From: Ornithinimicrobium sp.
Lineage (GTDB): Bacteria; Actinomycetota; Actinomycetes; Actinomycetales; Dermatophilaceae
Reading direction: 5' to 3'
DNA: 8,781 bases
NCBI GenBank assembly: GCA_030145965.1
Contig: JASKZT010000209.1
Coordinates: forward strand, 1-8,781
This document shows positions 1-6,725 of the stretch, in pieces. Below the pieces are notes generated by a model. It saw only the letters and a list, made by a program, of their open reading frames with translations. It did not search any database and had not been told where the DNA came from. Position numbers and translations under genes: made by a program. How positions within the stretch are numbered: position 1 is the first letter of the stretch; each line of letters begins with the position of its first letter.

Positions 1-65
1 AGACCGCCGGAGAAGGCGATCCCGACGCGTTCGCCGACAGGGATGCTCGTCAAGACCTTGGACAT
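1..65 (-). CDS. argG: Argininosuccinate synthase, N-terminal fragment (runs off the window)
   Basis: Seen: the minus strand from an ATG at 65 reads MSKVLTSIPVGERVGIAFSG, then GL, to the window edge, 21 full codons. This matches the start of actinobacterial ArgG as I recall it. The AFSGGL stretch is the beginning of the PP-loop (SGGxDTS) that binds ATP pyrophosphate in N-type ATP pyrophosphatases. Known for the family: ArgG joins citrulline and aspartate using ATP to make argininosuccinate, the penultimate step of arginine synthesis, in the cytoplasm. The start is well fixed because the conserved N-terminus begins at this ATG and a -10-like box sits 7 nt upstream. It lies downstream of the ABC operon on the same strand, but a hairpin at 114-132 and its own promoter suggest separate transcription. 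Only the first ~5% of the gene is present, so integrity cannot be judged. Confidence 0.88.
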   Translation of the reverse strand, partial: MSKVLTSIPVGERVGIAFSGG

Positions 66-72
66 GCACCCC

Positions 73-103
73 AGTGTATGCGGTGACCCGCATACATATT
101 CAA
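73..103 (-). promoter_or_regulatory. argG promoter with dyad-symmetric operator, possible ARG box
   Basis: On the minus strand TTGAAT (103-98) and TACACT (78-73) form a -35/-10 pair with a rather long 19-nt spacer. TACACT fits the TANNNT -10 of actinobacteria and lies 7 nt before the argG ATG, so the transcript would start at or next to the start codon; no Shine-Dalgarno is visible. A perfect dyad, TGTATGCGG-N4-CCGCATACA (75-96), fills the spacer and overlaps the -10. An overlapping ARG-like 14-mer TGAATATGTATGCG lies at 102-89. Inference: this is a repressor site, with ArgR the obvious candidate because argG is a standard ArgR target; binding here would block RNA polymerase. Confidence 0.6.
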
Positions 104-113
104 TCCGCTGGTC

Positions 114-132
114 AGCCGCCGTTCAGGCGGCT
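114..132 (-). terminator. Hairpin at the end of the ABC operon
   Basis: A perfect 7-bp stem, AGCCGCC (114-120) and GGCGGCT (126-132) with a 5-nt loop, overlaps the TAG stop of the last permease (133-131). There is no U-tract after it on the minus strand, as is common for actinobacterial terminators. It separates the ABC operon from the argG promoter. Confidence 0.5.
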
Positions 133-841
133 ACTCGTCACCCCTGAGCTGGAACCGCTGCAGCCTCCACCCCGCGGCCCCGACGCCGCCGACGAGGACG
201 ACGAGGGCGGCCACGACGGCGTAGGTGAGGGTGAGGTCGGAGACGGGCAGCTCGACGTCGGCCACGGACTCGGTGAGCCGCTGGGTGATCGACTGCACCG
301 AGACGTGGCGGATGCCGGTGAGCAGCGTGCCCAGCGCCCGCTCCAGGATGAGGGCGTAGACGAGCCCGGCGATCATGCCGTGGCGGGTCGCGGCCGACAG
401 CAGCGTGAAGAGGGCCGTGTACAGGACCGCGCCGACCGCGCCCGCGACGGCCGAGGCCAGCACCCACCGCGTGCTCACGCCACCGGCGAGCGCGGTGGCC
501 GCCAGGCCGCCGGAGCTGAGCACGACCGCCACCCCGGCGGCCGTGGCCCACTTGGACGCGGCCACGGTGTAGCGCGAGACGGGGGTCGAGAGCAGGTAGA
601 CGACCGAGCCGTCGTCGATCTCGGGCCCGAGGACGCCGTTGGCGGCCAGCAGCGCCACCAGCGGCACGACGACGGCCAGGCCCACCTCGACGAGGATGAG
701 CCTGGCGCTGACCGGCTCACCGGTGAGCGTGCGCACGAGCGCGGCGAGGACCACGAGCAGCAGCGGCAGGGCGACGAGCACGAGCCCGCGGCGCTGGCCG
801 ACGAGGGCGCGCAGGGCGAGGCGGCTGAGGGTGAGGTTCAT
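131..841 (-). CDS. ABC-2 type transporter permease (second pair)
   Basis: A 236-aa integral membrane protein with about six hydrophobic segments: roughly residues 19-40, 46-70, 98-120, 125-148, 153-172 and 205-226. The loop near residues 74-90 (EIDDGSVVYLLSTPVSR) matches the acidic-then-G-then-LL..P.SR pattern typical of ABC-2 family exporter permeases. It ends with a basic, polar tail (GWRLQRFQLRGDE). The ATG at 841 overlaps the TGA of the upstream ATPase (ATGA, 841-838), which fixes the start and indicates translational coupling. Inference: it forms the membrane part of an exporter with the ATPase encoded just upstream. The substrate cannot be read from the sequence; drug, lipid or peptide export are all possible. 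It is the last gene of the four-gene operon. Confidence 0.82.
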   Translation of the reverse strand: MNLTLSRLALRALVGQRRGLVLVALPLLLVVLAALVRTLTGEPVSARLILVEVGLAVVVPLVALLAANGVLGPEIDDGSVVYLLSTPVSRYTVAASKWATAAGVAVVLSSGGLAATALAGGVSTRWVLASAVAGAVGAVLYTALFTLLSAATRHGMIAGLVYALILERALGTLLTGIRHVSVQSITQRLTESVADVELPVSDLTLTYAVVAALVVLVGGVGAAGWRLQRFQLRGDE

Positions 842-1761
842 GACTGCACCAGGTAGGTGAAGACCGACTCCAGGGACTCGTCGGTCGGGGTGAGCTCGCG
901 CACGGTGATGCCGGCGCCGCGGGCGAGCGCGGGGAGGTCCCGGGCGAACTCGCCCATGTCGGTCACCTCGACGTGGACCTCGCTCGTGCCGGAGGTCGTC
1001 GCGAGGCTGACGCCGCGGACGCTGCGCCGGCCCATGAGGGCGGCGGCCAGGCGCCGGTCGTCGCTGCTGCGCACGGTGTAGCGGGTGGGCCGGTCGGTCA
1101 TGAGCCGGCGGATCGCGCCGAAGTCGCCGCTGGCCGCGTGCCGGCCCGAGACGACGACCTCGACGTGCCGGGCGATGTGCTCGACCTCCTCGAGGATGTG
1201 GCTGGAGAAGAGCACCGTGCGCCCCTCCTCCCCCATCCGGGTCAGCAGCTCCATCAGGTGCATCCGCTGCCGGGGGTCGACGCCGTTGAACGGCTCGTCG
1301 AGCAGCAGCACCTCCGGCTCGTGGACGAGCGCCGAGGCGAGCTTGGCCCGCTGCCGCATCCCCTTGGAGTAGGTGCTGATCGCCCGGTCGGCGGCGTCGA
1401 CGAGGTCGACCTCCTCCAGCGCCCGCTGCGTCGCCGTCCGGGCGTCGCGCAGCTTGTGCAGCTCGGCGTTGGCCTGGACGAACTGCCGGCCGGTCAGGTA
1501 GGCGAAGCTCACCTCCCGCTCGGGCACGAGCCCGAGCCGGCGGTAGGTGCCGACGTTGCGCCATACCCGCTCGCCGGCGAGGGTGACCTCCCCGGCGGAG
1601 GGGGCCAGGAAGCCGGACATGAGCGAGATGAGCGTCGACTTGCCGGCGCCGTTGGGTCCGAGCAGGCCGGTGACGCCGGGGCCGACCGTCATCGTGACGT
1701 CGTTGACGGCGACGACGTTGCCGTACCACCGGCTGACGCGGTCGAGGACGAGCTCGGTCAT
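838..1761 (-). CDS. ABC transporter ATP-binding protein (second pair)
   Basis: A 307-aa cytoplasmic ATPase. Walker A is GPNGAGKST (35-43), the Q-loop position carries Glu (LVPER, 78-82), the signature is YSKGMRQR (131-138) instead of LSGGQ, Walker B is VLLLDEPFNGVDP (151-163) and the switch His is in FSSH (185-188). The Glu at the Q-loop and the YSxGMRQR signature are as in the exporter (DRA/CcmA/NatA-like) ATPases that pair with ABC-2 permeases. Residues ~225-307 are a C-terminal extension of the kind seen in that group. The start ATG (1761) overlaps the TGA of the upstream permease. Inference: it energises the permease encoded immediately downstream. It is closely similar in its motifs to the first ATPase of the operon (2642-3616), suggesting an old duplication. 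Substrate unknown. Confidence 0.9.
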   Translation of the reverse strand: MTELVLDRVSRWYGNVVAVNDVTMTVGPGVTGLLGPNGAGKSTLISLMSGFLAPSAGEVTLAGERVWRNVGTYRRLGLVPEREVSFAYLTGRQFVQANAELHKLRDARTATQRALEEVDLVDAADRAISTYSKGMRQRAKLASALVHEPEVLLLDEPFNGVDPRQRMHLMELLTRMGEEGRTVLFSSHILEEVEHIARHVEVVVSGRHAASGDFGAIRRLMTDRPTRYTVRSSDDRRLAAALMGRRSVRGVSLATTSGTSEVHVEVTDMGEFARDLPALARGAGITVRELTPTDESLESVFTYLVQS

Positions 1762-2645
1762 CGCGACCCCTTCCCGCGGTAGCGGCGCACGAGCACGAGC
1801 AGCCCGAGGGCGGCGGCGGCGAGCGCGACGACGAGCATCCCGGCCGCGGTCGCCGCGTCGTCCGGCGGCGCCTCGAAGGAGCTGGCGGCGTCGCCGAGCC
1901 CGTGCTGCACGGCGTCGACGAGGACGAAGGGCGAGAGCAGGCCGAGCCATGTGGCGGCCGTCTCCTGGCGCTGCTCGGTGCCGACCTCCTGCAGCACGGC
2001 GGTGACGCCGAGGCCGAAGAGGAGCACGACGATCGAGCCGCCGATGGCCAGTCCGCGGCGCATGGTCAGGGAGGAGACGACCGCCCCGACGGTGGACAGG
2101 AGCACGGCGAGCAGCACCGCGCCGCCCATCGCCACGAGCCAGCGGGGCGTCTCCTCCGCCGGCTCGGCCCCGGCGGCGAGCCCGCCGACGTACATGATGA
2201 CCAGCGGGGTCACGACGAAGGCGAGGACAGCCAGCAGGAGCGAGGCCCACCGCACGAGCGCGAACGCCGCCGGCCCGAGCGGTCGGGCCAGGTAGAGGCT
2301 GATGACGCCGGAGCGCAGGTCGCGGGTGAAGAGCACGGGCGCCTGCGCGGCGACGAAGAGGATGACGAACAGGGAGATGCTCTGCTGGTAGCCGGCGTAG
2401 TTGAGCAGATCCGCGTCCAGCCCGAGGAAGCTGACGATCCCGACGAGGACGACGGCCGGCACGAGCGCGAGCACGAGGAGGGCGAAGGGCAGCACCTTGG
2501 CCTTGCCGGAGCGCCCGAAGCCGAAGGTCGACAGCGCTCCGTGGCGCAGCAGCCCCCGCACGATGCCCCACCGGCCCAGGCGGGGTCCTCCGTAGGGGCG
2601 GTAGCCGATGTCGTGGATGACCCCGCTGCCCTGCTCCGCGGTCAT
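1758..2645 (-). CDS. ABC-2 type transporter permease (first pair)
   Basis: A 295-aa membrane protein. The N-terminus is a ~50-residue cytoplasmic segment containing IHDIGYRPYGGPRLGR (10-25), a sequence I recall from actinobacterial ABC permeases, followed by about six hydrophobic helices near residues 52-74, 88-105, 126-154, 169-193, 198-219 and 266-286. The first cytoplasmic loop (TRDLRSGVISLYLARPL, 107-123) corresponds to the conserved loop in the other permease of this operon. The C-terminus is short and basic (RRYRGKGSR). The ATG at 2645 overlaps the stop of the ATPase upstream (ATGA), and its own stop overlaps the next ATPase start. Inference: it pairs with the first ATPase as an exporter, or combines with the second pair in a hetero-oligomer. 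Substrate unknown. Confidence 0.82.
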   Translation of the reverse strand: MTAEQGSGVIHDIGYRPYGGPRLGRWGIVRGLLRHGALSTFGFGRSGKAKVLPFALLVLALVPAVVLVGIVSFLGLDADLLNYAGYQQSISLFVILFVAAQAPVLFTRDLRSGVISLYLARPLGPAAFALVRWASLLLAVLAFVVTPLVIMYVGGLAAGAEPAEETPRWLVAMGGAVLLAVLLSTVGAVVSSLTMRRGLAIGGSIVVLLFGLGVTAVLQEVGTEQRQETAATWLGLLSPFVLVDAVQHGLGDAASSFEAPPDDAATAAGMLVVALAAAALGLLVLVRRYRGKGSR

Positions 2646-3616
2646 CGCGGCACCTCCTCGCGGAAGACGTCCTCGAGCCGCCCGGTCTGGGGCTGCACCC
2701 GCACGAGGCCGAGGCCCAGCTCGGCCGCGGCGTCCCGGACGAGGTCGCGCAGCTCGTCGCGGGCGGCGGCCGCCCGCTCCTCGGTCTGCCCCTGCCGGTG
2801 GGCCGGCTCGATCTCGATGAGGGAGCCGCGCGCCCGGCAGGTCAGGCCCCGGGCGGCGAGCACCGCCCCCATCCGGGTCTGGGCGTCCACCCCGTCGGCC
2901 GACCGGTCCCCGATGACCTCGACGAGCACGACGCCGGTGTCGCCGAGGAAGGACTGCGTCGCCTCCGAGCGCAGCAGGTGGCCCGAGTCGAGGACGACCA
3001 CGTGGTCGCTGATCCGCTCCAGCTCGCCGAGCAGGTGGGAGGTGACCAGGACCGGGATGCCGAAGTCGTGGCCGATCCGGCGCACGAGCGTGAGCATGTC
3101 GTCGCGCGCCGCCGGGTCGAGGCCGTTGGTCGGCTCGTCGAGCAGGACGAGCCGCGGGTCGTGGACGAGCGCCTGGGCCAGCTTGGCCCGCTGCCTCATC
3201 CCCGTCGAGTAGCCGCCCATGAGCCGGTACCGCTCCTCGGCCAGGCCCACGTGCCGCAGCACGTCGGCGGCGCGCTCCCGGGCGGCGGCGGGCGGCAGCC
3301 CGGACATCTGGCCCATGTGGACGACGAAGTCGATGGCCCGCATGTCCGGCGGGAGGCAGTCGTGCTCGGGCATGTAGCCCACCGCCGTGCGGATGGCCTC
3401 CCCCTCCCGGCCGATGTCGTGGCCGAGGACCTGGGCGGTGCCCGAGCTCGGCGCGAGCAGCCCGAGCAGGATCTTGATGAGCGTCGACTTGCCCGCGCCG
3501 TTGGCGCCGACGAGCCCCGTCACCCCCGGGCCGACGTCGATCGTCAGGCCGTCGAGCGCGGCGGTCGAGCTGCCGGAGTAGCGCTTCGTGAGCGACTGGG
3601 TCTGGATCACCCCCAT
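2642..3616 (-). CDS. ABC transporter ATP-binding protein (first pair, operon head)
   Basis: A 324-aa ATPase and the first gene of the operon. Walker A is GANGAGKST (37-45), with Ala for the usual Pro; the Q-loop position is Glu (GYMPEHD, 80-86), the signature is YSTGMRQR (136-143), Walker B is RLVLLDEPTNGLDP (155-168), and the switch His is in VTSH (191-194). The domain is complete and should hydrolyse ATP. Residues ~220-324 form a C-terminal extension, ending ...GRLEDVFREEVPR, the usual end of exporter ATPases (LEDVF motif). The ATG at 3616 is preferred over the long upstream open frame because homology-like sequence begins there (MGVIQTQSLTKRY) and a TAGGGT box lies 7 nt before it. It overlaps the next permease by ATGA. 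It is divergent from the add gene across a 94-bp gap. Substrate unknown. Confidence 0.9.
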   Translation of the reverse strand: MGVIQTQSLTKRYSGSSTAALDGLTIDVGPGVTGLVGANGAGKSTLIKILLGLLAPSSGTAQVLGHDIGREGEAIRTAVGYMPEHDCLPPDMRAIDFVVHMGQMSGLPPAAARERAADVLRHVGLAEERYRLMGGYSTGMRQRAKLAQALVHDPRLVLLDEPTNGLDPAARDDMLTLVRRIGHDFGIPVLVTSHLLGELERISDHVVVLDSGHLLRSEATQSFLGDTGVVLVEVIGDRSADGVDAQTRMGAVLAARGLTCRARGSLIEIEPAHRQGQTEERAAAARDELRDLVRDAAAELGLGLVRVQPQTGRLEDVFREEVPR

Positions 3617-3623
3617 GGCGCCC

Positions 3624-3629
3624 ACCCTA
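3624..3629 (-). promoter_or_regulatory. -10 box of the ABC operon, leaderless
   Basis: On the minus strand TAGGGT (3629-3624) is followed by 7 nt and then the ATG at 3616. This TANNNT-to-start spacing is that of leaderless actinobacterial mRNAs. No good -35 is visible 17-18 nt upstream, and there is no purine-rich Shine-Dalgarno in the 12 nt before the start apart from the GGTGGG of the box itself. Confidence 0.5.
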
Positions 3630-3695
3630 GGGGGCCGTGGGGGACCACGACCCGGGTGCTGCCCACCGTGTCGCGCAGGGGGTGAGCCCGTTGGG

Positions 3696-3701
3696 TATAC
3701 A
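3696..3701 (+). promoter_or_regulatory. -10-like box of the add gene, probably leaderless
   Basis: TATACA lies 9 nt before the ATG at 3711, the only A/T-rich hexamer in the divergent gap. There is only a weak GGA before the start, so initiation at or near the A of ATG is likely. No clear -35 is seen. The divergent ABC operon -10 lies 67 bp away. Confidence 0.45.
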
Positions 3702-3710
3702 TGGACGACC

Positions 3711-4814
3711 ATGACCCGACCCCTGACCCCGCCGAGCCGCGCCGGCGGTGGCGGACGACCCGTGCACACCCTGCCCAAGGCCCACCTGCACCTGCACTTC
3801 ACCGGGTCGATGCGCATCACCACGCTGCGCGAGCTCGCCGAGAAGCACGGCCTGCGGCTGCCCTCGGCCCTGACGACGCGGTGGCCGCCGGAGCTCAGCG
3901 CCCGCGACGAGCGCGGCTGGTTCCGCTTCCAGCGCCTGTACGACGCCGCACGGGCGTGCGTGCGCGACGAGTCCGACATGCGGCGCATCGTCCGGGAGGC
4001 CGCGGAGGACGACGCCGCGGAGGGCTCGGGCTGGCTGGAGATCCAGGTCGACCCCACCTCCTACGCGCCCCACGTGGGTGGGCTCACCCCGGCCCTGGAG
4101 ATCGTCCTGGACGAGGCGCGGTCGGCGAGCGCGGCGACCGGCACCCAGGTCGCCGTGGTCGTCGCCGCCAGCCGGATGCGTCACCCGCTGGAGGCCCGGA
4201 CCCTGGCCCGGCTGGCCGCCCGGCACGCGGGCGAGGGGCCGGGACACGTCGTCGGGTTCGGGCTGAGCAACGACGAGCGCCGCGGCATGACCGAGGACTT
4301 CGCCGCCGCGTTCGCGATCGCCCGGCGCGCGGGGCTGGCCGGCGTGCCGCACGCCGGCGAGCTGCTCGGGGCCGACCACGTGCAGGTCGCGCTGGAGCAC
4401 CTCGCCCCGCAGCGGCTCGGGCACGGCGTGCGCTGCGTGGAGGACGAGCGGGTGCTCGCCCGCGTCGTCGAGGACGAGGTCACCCTCGAGGTGTGCCCCT
4501 CCAGCAACGTCGCCCTCGGCGTCTACGGCTCGCCGGAGGAGGTGCCGCTGCCCCGCCTCCTCGAGGCCGGCGCACGGGTCGCGCTCGGCGCCGACGACCC
4601 CCTGCTCTTCGGCTCGCGCCTGGCGGAGCAGTACGCCCTGGCCAGGGACGCCCACGGCCTGGACGACGCCGCGCTGGCCCGGCTGGCACGCGCCTCCGTC
4701 GAGGGGTCCCGCGCCCCGGAGCCGGTCCGGGCCGACCTGCTGGCCCGGGTCGACGCCTGGCTGGCGGCGCCGGTCCAGGACCCAACCGGTGAGGTGGGTA
4801 GCCTGACGCCGTGA
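3711..4814 (+). CDS. add: Adenosine deaminase family protein
   Basis: A 367-aa metal-dependent purine deaminase of the A_deaminase (TIM-barrel amidohydrolase) family, a typical length for the family. Zinc ligands H27 and H29 are in PKAHLHLHFTGS, followed by the HAGE box (214-217, His ligand and catalytic Glu), LGHG (236-239, His238), CPSSNVALGVY (262-272) and GADDP (293-297, Asp295/Asp296). All catalytic residues are present. Known role: adenosine or deoxyadenosine to inosine in purine salvage, in the cytoplasm. HFTGS replaces the HLDG/HLEG of classical enzymes, so a related substrate such as 6-aminodeoxyfutalosine cannot be excluded. The ATG at 3711 is chosen because of the box at 3696; a GTG at codon 18, just before the conserved core, is an alternative. 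The stop overlaps the next start (GTGA), suggesting coupling with the hydrolase. Confidence 0.85.
   Translation: MTRPLTPPSRAGGGGRPVHTLPKAHLHLHFTGSMRITTLRELAEKHGLRLPSALTTRWPPELSARDERGWFRFQRLYDAARACVRDESDMRRIVREAAEDDAAEGSGWLEIQVDPTSYAPHVGGLTPALEIVLDEARSASAATGTQVAVVVAASRMRHPLEARTLARLAARHAGEGPGHVVGFGLSNDERRGMTEDFAAAFAIARRAGLAGVPHAGELLGADHVQVALEHLAPQRLGHGVRCVEDERVLARVVEDEVTLEVCPSSNVALGVYGSPEEVPLPRLLEAGARVALGADDPLLFGSRLAEQYALARDAHGLDDAALARLARASVEGSRAPEPVRADLLARVDAWLAAPVQDPTGEVGSLTP
4799..4804 (+). promoter_or_regulatory. Possible internal leaderless -10 box ahead of the hydrolase
   Basis: TAGCCT lies inside the last codons of add, 6 nt before the GTG start at 4811, the spacing of a leaderless promoter. 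A GAGGTG at 4791-4796 could serve as a Shine-Dalgarno, but 14 nt is long. The box may just be codon use, so this is tentative. Confidence 0.3.
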
Positions 4815-6610
4815 GCGAAGGGGCTGTCCCCGGCCTGTGGGCACGAGTCAGGGAGCGCCTGTCGCGCCCGTCGCCGCACAACCCGCTGAGGGCCCCGCCG
4901 CGCGGGAGCGACCCCTCCACCTACCCGGTCCCGCCCGAGGAGCGCTCGCGTCGGGTGCTGCGTCACCTCTCCGGCCCGGGGCTGACCCTGGCGCTGGTCA
5001 TGCTCTGGGTGGCCCTCGGCCCGAGCCTGCTGCCGCGTGCCTGGTGGATGACCGCGGTCAACGTGGGTGTCAGCCTCGCCTACGGGTATGTCGTGGGAGA
5101 CGTGGTCGGTCGGCTCGCCGGCTGGCTCGCGCGCCGCACGGACCTGCAGGTACGGGTGAACGCGCGGGCGGACTGGGGGTTGCGGACCGGGTGGCTCCTC
5201 CTGCTCGTCCTGGTCAGCACCGGTGTCTGGGTCTGGGGGCGGCAGCAGCAGAGCGTCATCTCCGACCTCGTGGACTTCCCGGACGGTGGACACCTCGGCC
5301 AGCTGGTGGGGTTGCTCGGCGGGCTGGTCCTCTTCGCCGTGCTCCTCCTGCTGGGACGCGGCCTTCTCCTGCTGTGGCGGGGGGTGCGGCACCTGGTCCG
5401 GCCTTTGCTGCCCACGGTGGTCGCCCCCGTGGTCGCCGCGGCGCTGGTCGTCGGCCTGCTGGTCGTCGTGAGCGACCTCGTCGTCTACCGCCGCACGATG
5501 AACCGGGCGCTCGGCAACGCCCAGCAGCTCAACGACAGCGTCCCGCCGGGCCGCGAGCGGCCGGCGCTGGCCGAGCGGTCCGGGAGCCCGGGGTCGCTCG
5601 AGGCGTGGGAACGGCTGGGGCGTGACGGTCAGGCCTTCGTCGCCGACGGCCCGCGCGCGTCCGACATCGAGGCGGCCACGGGCGAGCCGGCGCTGGAGCC
5701 CATCCGCGCCTACGCCGGGAAGGCGGCGCACGACACCGTCGAGGAGGCCGCCGACGCCGCGGTCGCCGAGCTCGTGCGCGCGGGCGGCCTGGACCGGGCG
5801 CACGTGCTCGTGACGACCTCCACCGGCACCGGCTTCGTGCACGAGTGGTCGGTCGAGTCCGTGGAGTTCCTCACCGGCGGCGACGTCGCGACCGTGTCGA
5901 TGCAGTACAGCTACTTCAGCAGCGCCCTGGCCTACGTCTCGGACCGGGCGACGCCCCCGCAGGCGGGTCGGGCCCTCCTGGAACGGGTGGAGGCCGAGCT
6001 GGGGGCGCTGCCCGAGGCCGAGCGGCCGATGCTCCTCGTGAGCGGGGAGTCGCTCGGCTCCTTCGGCGGGCAGGGCGCCTTCGACTCGGTCGACGACATG
6101 CTCGGTCGGGTGGACGGGGCGGTGTGGACCGGGACGCCGCGCTTCACGCCCCTGTGGAGCTCGCTGACCGAGCAGCGGCGCGAGGGCAGCCCCGAGGTCG
6201 CGCCGGTCGTCGACAACGGCCGGCACGTGCGCTTCGCCACGCGGCCCGAGGAGCTGACCCACGACTTCTACGGCGCGCCGTTCGTCGAGTGGGAGGAGCC
6301 CCGCGTCGTCTACGGCCAGCACGCCTCCGACCCGATCGTCTGGTGGTCACCGGAGCTGGTCTACGCCGAGCCCGACTGGCTGCGCGAGCAGGTCGGACGG
6401 GACGTCACGCCCGCCCTGGGGTGGACGAGGTTCGTCACCTTCTGGCAGATCGCCACGGACATGCCGCTGTCGGTCGACGTCCCTGCGGGCCACGGCCACG
6501 AGTACGAGGACGAGATGGTCCCCCTCTGGGCCGGCGTCCTCGGCCAGGACCCCCTGGCCGACCGTTCGGAGGTCGTCGACGCCATCGAGCGTCTCGTCAT
6601 CCCCCGCTGA
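4811..6610 (+). CDS. Membrane-anchored alpha/beta-hydrolase family protein
   Basis: A 599-aa protein with two parts. The N-terminal third carries about five hydrophobic segments (roughly 57-75, 79-100, 126-143, 164-188, 202-225) after a 50-residue Pro/Arg-rich cytoplasmic start. The C-terminal two thirds is a soluble domain with a nucleophile elbow GESLG (Ser414), a TSTGTG stretch (336-341), an Asp in HASDPIVWW (Asp508) and a C-terminal GHGHEY (His561/His563), consistent with a Ser-Asp-His triad. The architecture matches the actinobacterial alpha/beta-hydrolase family (Abhydrolase_9 with its N-terminal membrane domain), whose substrates are unknown to me; an esterase or lipase-like role at the membrane is an inference. 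The GTG start overlaps the add stop by 4 nt. Nothing in the sequence links it chemically to adenosine, so co-transcription may be only positional. Confidence 0.8.
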   Translation: MSEGAVPGLWARVRERLSRPSPHNPLRAPPRGSDPSTYPVPPEERSRRVLRHLSGPGLTLALVMLWVALGPSLLPRAWWMTAVNVGVSLAYGYVVGDVVGRLAGWLARRTDLQVRVNARADWGLRTGWLLLLVLVSTGVWVWGRQQQSVISDLVDFPDGGHLGQLVGLLGGLVLFAVLLLLGRGLLLLWRGVRHLVRPLLPTVVAPVVAAALVVGLLVVVSDLVVYRRTMNRALGNAQQLNDSVPPGRERPALAERSGSPGSLEAWERLGRDGQAFVADGPRASDIEAATGEPALEPIRAYAGKAAHDTVEEAADAAVAELVRAGGLDRAHVLVTTSTGTGFVHEWSVESVEFLTGGDVATVSMQYSYFSSALAYVSDRATPPQAGRALLERVEAELGALPEAERPMLLVSGESLGSFGGQGAFDSVDDMLGRVDGAVWTGTPRFTPLWSSLTEQRREGSPEVAPVVDNGRHVRFATRPEELTHDFYGAPFVEWEEPRVVYGQHASDPIVWWSPELVYAEPDWLREQVGRDVTPALGWTRFVTFWQIATDMPLSVDVPAGHGHEYEDEMVPLWAGVLGQDPLADRSEVVDAIERLVIPR

Positions 6611-6644
6611 CGCGTCCACCTGGGCCGGACGCCCCGGTGTCTGT

Positions 6645-6679
6645 GTCCCCGCATCGGGCGCGCATGGTGTGGCGGGGAC
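6645..6679 (+). terminator. Candidate terminator of the add-hydrolase unit
   Basis: GTCCCCGC (6645-6652) pairs perfectly with GCGGGGAC (6672-6679) around a 19-nt loop, 34 nt after the hydrolase stop. An alternative stem GGGCGCGC (6656-6663) with GCGCGCCC (6684-6691) interleaves with it. No U-tract follows either. Stems of 8 bp can arise by chance at this GC content. Confidence 0.35.
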
Positions 6680-6725
6680 GTGGGCGCGCCCTTCACCGGC
6701 CGCGACCCCACCCGTGTCCTTCGCC

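Noticed and set aside
3637..3710. Operator dyad in the gap between the ABC operon and add
   Set aside because: Only short GGTG/CACC matches and the GTATAC in the add -10 were found, nothing beyond chance.
2642..4057. Long minus-strand open frame extending the first ABC ATPase upstream to 4057
   Set aside because: Sequence resembling the ATPase family starts at the ATG at 3616; the extra part overlaps the add gene antisense and has no family-like features.
4523..6322. Long minus-strand open frame opposite the hydrolase
   Set aside because: It is a mirror of the strongly coding plus frame in GC-rich DNA, with low-complexity Arg/Pro/Gly-rich peptide and no recognisable motif.
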